Of a stretch of DNA of 64,000 nucleotides, positions 58,292 to 64,000 are shown piece by piece. This DNA comes from Plecoglossus altivelis (lineage: Eukaryota > Chordata > Actinopteri > Osmeriformes > Plecoglossidae): positions 31,613-95,612 of the forward strand of contig BROE01000004.1 in the NCBI GenBank assembly GCA_036571765.1. The letters are read 5' to 3'. Positions within the stretch are counted from its first letter, which is position 1; every line of letters starts with the position of its first letter. Made by a program: the position numbers and the translations under genes. The notes beneath the pieces were generated by a model. It had not been told where the DNA came from. It ran no database searches and saw nothing but the letters and a program-made list of their open reading frames with translations.

Positions 58292-58728
58292 CGTGTGTCT
58301 GTGTCTGTGTGTGTGTCTGTGTGTGTGTGTGTGTGTGTGAGTGTGTGTGTGTGTGTCTGTGTGTGTGCGCGGTGTCACCTTGTCGATCGTCATTCTCTTA
58401 AATGAAGCCTGCAGAACTTTGAAGTTGTGGATGAACTCGTGTTCCAGACGGGCCTGAAACTTGACCTTCTTCAGCAGTATGCATCCAGGAAACAACATGT
58501 CCATGAACTGGCAGTATGCAGCACCTACACACACACACCACATGTATAACTGGTATGTATGCACAAAACACGGTGCTCGCTGTGTGTGTCGTGTGTGTTG
58601 TGTGCGTGCGTTTTGAACAGGAGCTGTTCTATCTTGGTGTAGGTGAGCTGTAGAGAGTCATTCACCCAGGCTAGCATGTCATGTCGACTCATGTTTTCTA
58701 TGGTATGAGGTGGAATACATTCCTGCAT
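55491..58728 (-). CDS. mapre3: Microtubule plus-end binding protein EB3
   Basis: Binds growing microtubule plus ends and recruits CAP-Gly and SxIP partners. Minus-strand exons: about 58615-58728, 58379-58524, 57985-58141, 57615-57659, 56482-56615, 55699-55851, 55491-55559. From 58524 onward phases agree. The CH domain shows SRHDMLAWVNDSL, AAYCQFMDMLFPGC and KGKFQDNFEFIQWFKKFFDA. The coiled coil/EB-homology domain is in exon 55699-55851 (ERDFYFSKLRDIELICQ). The tail ends GDPEEY, the CAP-Gly-binding EEY motif. GFAPPED favours EB3 over EB1, as does synteny. Oddity: the first exon reads MQECIPPHTIENMSRHDM where MAVNVYSTSV-like sequence is expected, and its 3' end (EQLLF) lacks a GT donor, so small indels are likely there. 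Confidence 0.93.
55905..56475. repeat. GTGTATGGCTGTGTAAGAGTGTTTCTGTGT-type minisatellite
   Basis: A composite GT minisatellite. A module of roughly 80-120 bp (TATGGCTGTGTAAGAGTGTT ... GTGTGTCTGTGTGAG) recurs about six times in a mapre3 intron. Confidence 0.9.
56616..57614 (-). other. mapre3 intron
   Basis: Unique sequence with a CCCTGCAGCCCCACCCCTGC pyrimidine/GC minisatellite at 57280-57465. No extra exon is supported. Confidence 0.65.
57720..57984. repeat. GTGTGAGAGTGTGTATG repeats
   Basis: GT-rich composite repeat filling the intron up to exon 57985-58141. Confidence 0.9.
58155..58375. repeat. CA then GT/GTCT microsatellites
   Basis: Short CA run at 58155-58179 and GT/TCTGTG run at 58213-58372 in the mapre3 intron, ending next to the donor of exon 58379-58524. 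Confidence 0.9.
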
Positions 58729-61500
58729 CCTCCTGCACACACACACCGCGCAACACAGCCACGCACACCACACACAAAGGAAGGATACACATGGTTCTAC
58801 GTCTTGTGAGCAGTGGTGGAAAATAGAGGCATGGTGTATGTGTGGCTTCAGCATGTGGAGTGTTGACAGATACCCTGCTTGGCCATGTGAGGTTCCTGAT
58901 AAATCATTAAGCCCTTGTGGTTCAACACTGGGGCAGCAGACACGGGGTTAGAAGACGCTGTGTAGAGGCAGATGAGAGACTGAGAGTTCTATGAAGCAAG
59001 AAACCAACCACACCCCCTATCACCCCACTCACACTCCTACAATACCTCAACATCTCTCACCCCTGCCTGCACACCACCCACACCACGCACCCACACCCCC
59101 ATACCACCAACCTACACCACCCAACACCCCCATACCACTCACAGAACACACACCCACACACCTGTTACTGGTATTTGTTGAAGTTATCTGTCTGAGTGAT
59201 TCAGCAGTGCTGGTTTAGTGGATCCACAGACCTACAGGGAAGAGATAAGCAAAACCATAACTTTGCATGTGATTACCACACAATGAACGGTCACACTGCT
59301 ACTAATCTGATCATCTGATCCCCTTCCAGGTCAACACGTCTAAACACATCACAGTTTCAACAGATCCCAAGATGCACAAATGTAGCAGCGGCAGCCAGAG
59401 TCTCCACATGTGTAGGGGCCCACAGCCAAATAGGGCCCTCTGCCACTGGCCACTCCCACATCAGTCCTAAACAGGAGAGGGAGATGGAGGGATGCAACAA
59501 TATGTGGAAATATTGGGAGTGGAAAACTCACTCCACGATAAACAGGAAGCCCAGACTACGCTGTCTAACACCCACATGCACACACAAGGAAATCCAACAT
59601 GCACGATTAGCCTGCGATTCCCAAGCTCTGCAAGAAGGAAATAGGAGGAAACTGGCTCATAATCGTATGTTGGCTAAGAACCTACCCTAACCCACTCTCA
59701 CCTAGGGAGAGCTTTGCAGTGTCCGAGTATAGACTATCCATGCGTTTATAAGATTCCAACAAGTTCATGTAAAAACAAGTACTTTCCGATGTGAACAAAT
59801 ATAACGTGGATAAGCGTGTGTTTGAATAGAGCGAGTGTGTGTGTTAACGCGTAACCCTAAACCGGGACAATCCGCATGAACACAGTTCAATGATGATCAC
59901 CGTCTCTTTCTATCTCGAGAACATTCTACGCATTCTTTGAACGTTGCATCAACCCAAACTGGCTGTTGCCAGTATCTGTGTCCATCTTTGTGACACAAAA
60001 TGCAGCATTAGGTTGTTGGAATTCCCGTTAACGGTAAGTAAACGGGGCTTCAGTTAGTCGCCTACTGCTTTCAAGTGACAGGTGGGAGTTGCTGGTTTGC
60101 CTTTTCCAACACCATAGAGACCAAACACAGTCATAACATTTAAATCTCATCTTTCCCATGGCGAAGATTAAAGCTCCCATAGAACCACACATAATCACCG
60201 ACCACCAATCACAAATCAAATCAGACAATGGTGGTCGTAAAGGCTGTACGTACACTTGGCTGTGTCATTAAAGCTATATTGGGCCGTTAAACGGCGGTAC
60301 CGGAATCCTATCCTGTACGTTAACGGGGTGAAATGCACGGGTTAACTCAGAGACGGTTTAGTGCGTAGCCAGGCTGCTGTAGAATTAAAGCTGCGTCGGT
60401 AAAGCACTCGCTAGCACGCTAACGTTAGCAAATGACAAGCTAGGCCCGGTGTTGCAACTGCGTATTGTATTAGTTTTAGAGACGAGAAACCAGTTAAAGC
60501 CAAATAAATGAACTTGGCACCTCGCTGATTTCAGTGATGCTGTCAAACTGAAAGAGGTAACGTTACAGTTCGAGTCCACCGTACTCCCTCTTGAGGCCTC
60601 GTTTAATATCACACACAATACAAGCACAAAATATCTCAACTGCGTCTGACTGGCATGCCATAAAAGCTTTGTGGGTAACAAGAAGTATTTAGGAATATCG
60701 TCTACCACGCAAAAAGATCCGCCGTTACAAGTGACAATTTCTATCATTCATTTGTTCATTCGAGTTCAAGTTAAGTGACTACTCACTGTCGTTAAAGTGC
60801 AGTCCTGTTATCCTGTGTGCCGCTGCTGATGAGTGCGTCGCCTGATACTATCCGTTGCTAAAGCCAGCCTGTTCACTCTGGCTGCCCGGGTTGCCAGGTT
60901 TATGCAGCACTATCCCCCTAAGGACAATGACTAGCTACGCAGTACATCCAACGTGGGACAGATTTATGCAGATGCTTGATGGGCTAATTTCTCTAATCGC
61001 TCTTATACACTTCATGCCAAATAATGTCATGACTATTGGGCGACTTGTCGTTGATTGTGAATAATATGTGGACCCGTTCCAATGATATCAAAGGTATCAG
61101 ATTGTCTTGTTCAACTTTTTTGTGTTATTTTCTGAGCTTTCACAGAAAACCCCAACCCTAAATGAATATTTTAGGACCCAAGATGTTTTCAGATCGTAAC
61201 GGTATATGGTTTCTGTTATCAATTCTCAGATTTAGCCTTTTCAAAAGCCCTTTCCAGTGTCTTTAGAGCCCTTTAAACAATGTTTTACATTGTATTGTCT
61301 CAAAATACATTATTGACGTCTACAAGAATGGTTGTGTAATCTCAAAACATCCAGAGTTTTTTGAGTCCCGTGCAAATGCAAATCCTGTCTCCTTCTCCGC
61401 ACTACGCTCGTTGTCATATCAACTGTCTAACTGTTTACGCTTTGCTTCCGGAAGATCGTGTTTTAATGCATCATTAAATGAAGTACAAAGTTAAGGGACA
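58729..61500. other. mapre3 upstream region
   Basis: Presumed 5' intron and promoter of mapre3. CA/CACC-rich text at 59010-59160; otherwise unique. A non-coding first exon is expected, perhaps near 60.7-60.8 kb, but I cannot place it. Confidence 0.45.
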
Positions 61501-63285
61501 TGATGAACAACCGTGTGTTTTTTCCAGGCTTTAATTCTTCAATCATCCTTATGTTAAGAAACAAGCAGTCACGTACAGATTCAATAGGTTCACTGTCCAA
61601 CACAACTCTACATAGACACACAGTCATTTACCTGTAACAGTGTCTTCAAAACAACAAAACCATCCAACAATTAAAAAGATTCAAGGTTGCAACGTTAAAA
61701 AAAATTATAATTAAAAAAACGGCACCGGTTGATATACCTGCACAGAAGTGTGCCATAGGTGATTTGTGTTGGCACAAATGCTCCATCAGTTAAAAAAACG
61801 ATATATTCTAAATACACAAGGACACACAATGAATAAATATAACACTGTTGGTCAGTAATGAAACACTTCAATAGACGAGGTGAATGTATTAATAGGGAAT
61901 GGGTGGAATCAGTAGCTTGTGAGACAGTGCAGCTCAATCTTTCTTGCCGAACGAAGAACATACTCAGAGCATCCCTTTTTAACCATCATTACACTACCAA
62001 CCGACCCTTCATCAACTAGTTCTTTACCCCTCACACGCCTTCATCCCAGGGGCGTAGGGTTGGGGGGGCACGCACGTAGGGTTTGGGAGGCAAGCACGTA
62101 GGGTTTGGGGGGGGGGCACGCTAGGTACTAGCCCCCACCAAAATCTTAAAATGACAAAATCGTCCTCCTCGATATTTTAACAAAGTCCTTTGTGCTGCTA
62201 AGTAAAGTATACTTGACAATACGTCACTTCACTTCACTAAAGTGTAAAGGGTGGAGGGGATGTCTCCACCAAGCTTGAGACCAAACCTACGCCCTTGACT
62301 CATCCACCCTTTCATTGAAGCCTTCTGGCCTCCCTTCCTTCTTTCCTCCTCAGGTGAGGGCAGGACTAGACTGTGGGCAGGTTGGGGGTGGAAGCAGCAG
62401 TGTTCAGTCTACATGGGAGCAGCAGTGTTCAGTCTACATGGGAGCAGCAGTGTTCAGTCTACATGGGAGCAGCAGTGGAGGCAGAGAGATCCGATTTCTC
62501 CCTAACCTAAGACCCCACCATCTGTTTAGGCAGTTGGATTTCATCACCACACTGCACGGTTTGTGATAGTCTAACCCCACCTTTTGAAAGCAAGTCGTAC
62601 ATACCAGGAAACCAGCCATAGGGGAAGGGGAGCGTCACAGACTGAACCCAGGGTTTCCATGGTAACAAGGAGAAGCACATTATTACTAACTACTCTAAAG
62701 CGATGATGTGTCTGTGATTATGCATTGTGCAGCAACGTGTGAGTGTGTACGTGTGTGGGTTGATGTTGTGCCACATGCGATCAGCTTGTTAATGTGCATG
62801 TAAAAGGGGGTATAGATATTTTACTGGATTTGGTTTCTACCATTGTTTAACTATTCCAGTCAACACCAATTCGATCAACGCATCAAAACTGTACTGGTTT
62901 TATCCGGTCAGAGAAGTTGGGTTAGGTCATTATCAGACAATGAGCAGCACTTAAGTTAATGACATTTTGTAAGATCCTATCCGTTTAGGTTTAACATCAC
63001 CCGTTAATTAGCTCCATAAACTCTCTCATAAACCGTCTCTATCACCGCAGATATAAGTCAGTCAAATGTTTCTCTCACTCTAATTGAGATTCATAGCTTT
63101 CCTTTGGCAAATTCCTCACCGCGAATTAGATTTGTCAACAAGACGTATCAGTGCTTACTAGTTGATTTATTTTCCCCTCTAAGTTGAACCCTGTGGTAGA
63201 AAATCAGTGCAGTTTTTCTGGTTGCTCAGAAACGTAAAAAACTTCGGCCCCAAGGCTTGGACAACTGGCATTCCAGCGTCCATGG
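61501..63285 (-). other. Probable dpysl5 3' UTR/intergenic
   Basis: AT-rich unique sequence downstream of the dpysl5 stop. It includes a three-copy repeat of AGCAGTGTTCAGTCTACATG (62392-62475, 24-25 bp) and GCACGTAGGGTTTGGG reiterations at 62050-62115. Minus-strand AATAAA candidate at about 63166. Confidence 0.5.
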
Positions 63286-63847
63286 TTACCAGATGCCACT
63301 GGAGCGTCCACCAGGGGGGGCCAGGATGCGGGCTGAGGACCTCTTGGGGATATGGTCGTCCACTTGAGAGCCTGAGGGAAAATACAGGAAACATGAGTCT
63401 TGTCCCGAAAACTCATGTGTGATACAATCATACAAGCTGCACCCACCCACTCACACACACAACCTGCCCACACACCAACACACACACACAACACCCTGCC
63501 CACACCACAATTACCAACACACACACCTGCCCGCCCACCCACTCACACACACCTACACACCCACCACATACCAACACACACCTGCCCACCCACACACACA
63601 CACCTACACACACACACACATACCCCCCACACACACCTACAAAGCCACACACCTTCACACACACACCTACCAAAGTCACGACACACACACACATCTTCAC
63701 ACACACACCTTCACACACACACACTCACGCACCTGAGAGGCTGAAGGAAGGACTCATTGCAGGTCTCGGGACCCCTGTGAGTGATCGGGGTCACAGGCTG
63801 CTCTTGGTTCATTTCTCCATCCTCCATCATATGATATAGGTCCAGCT
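63286..63847 (-). CDS. dpysl5: Dihydropyrimidinase-like 5 (CRMP5), C-terminal exons only
   Basis: CRMP-family cytosolic phosphoprotein controlling neurite growth and microtubules. The last coding exon, 63286-63371, encodes SQVDDHIPKRSSARILAPPG then GRSSGIW-stop, the characteristic CRMP5 C-terminus. The penultimate exon is about 63733-63847. Parts of two frames match CRMP5 (QPVTPITHRG in one; PSFSLSG in another, directly joined in phase to SQVDD), so at least one single-base frame break lies around 63745-63775. The rest of the gene lies beyond the window. Its position upstream of mapre3 on the same strand fits vertebrate synteny. Confidence 0.88.
63425..63730. repeat. CA/CCCACA-rich intron of dpysl5
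   Basis: CACACA interrupted by CCTGCCCAC and CTACACACC, filling the last intron. The His/Thr/Pro open frames here are repeat translations. Confidence 0.92.
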
Positions 63848-64000
63848 CTTACTAAGACGGAACACATGAGTTACCATTGGCGATGTCGCCAGAGTCAAGG
63901 TCCGGTTCACACCAGTATCAAAAGCCTGACTCTGTACAGAGGAAAGACACAGAAGGGCAGGAAGAGAAGAAATACTCCAGGGCCAGGCAACAACGTTGTG

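Noticed and set aside
55491..58728. mapre1 (EB1) instead of mapre3
   Set aside because: The APPED tail segment and the dpysl5/tmem214 neighbours favour EB3.
1..64000. Endogenous retrovirus, phage, plasmid or bacterial operon content
   Set aside because: No gag/pol-like frames, LTR pairs, Shine-Dalgarno-spaced genes or bacterial features were seen.

Overview
This window looks like vertebrate nuclear DNA, most likely from a ray-finned fish. Its genes are split into short exons with GT/AG introns. It holds an intron-bearing tRNA-Tyr and a selenoprotein. (CA)n/(GT)n microsatellites and minisatellites are very dense, at a level seen in some teleosts such as codfishes; that order-level guess is weak.

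Layout. 1-4256: sequence that behaves like unpolished or random assembly, running into a (GT)n tract. 4694-13314 (+): a HUNK-family protein kinase lacking its first exon, with introns that are mostly simple repeat. 13297-13862: a stop-codon minisatellite. 13863-19871: repeat-rich intergenic DNA. 19872-27658 (-): selenoi (ethanolaminephosphotransferase 1) with an in-frame TGA for selenocysteine; all ten coding exons resolve to 397 residues. About 28.7-29.5 kb (+): ost4, a 37-residue gene, with two UPR-type elements just upstream. 29.86-30.9 kb: an inverted-repeat MITE and a decayed relative. 30443-32223 (-): an unrecognised multi-exon coding gene. 33236-34560: a minisatellite followed by a second random-like tract. 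35567-41119 (-): agbl5 (CCP5 deglutamylase, 841 residues). 42456-42540 (-): tRNA-Tyr(GTA) with a 12-nt intron. 42691-52405 (-): tmem214 (681 residues). 55491-58728 (-): mapre3 (EB3). 63286-63847 (-): the 3' end of dpysl5 (CRMP5).

The order dpysl5-mapre3-tmem214-agbl5-ost4, with ost4 opposite to the others, matches my recollection of human 2p23.3. This supports orthology. The products act in microtubule biology (mapre3, dpysl5, agbl5) and in ER membrane, glycosylation and lipid biology (tmem214, ost4, selenoi). They are not an operon-like functional unit.

The most striking pattern is that many tandem arrays are not independent satellites. Their repeat unit is the 3' tail of the adjoining exon plus its 5' splice site (or, at the end of hunk, the last codons plus the stop). 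I see this five times in hunk, once in selenoi and once in the unrecognised gene. Separately, several coding exons (hunk exon 2, mapre3 N-terminal exon, dpysl5 penultimate exon, one exon of the unknown gene) carry small frame breaks that look like residual long-read errors.
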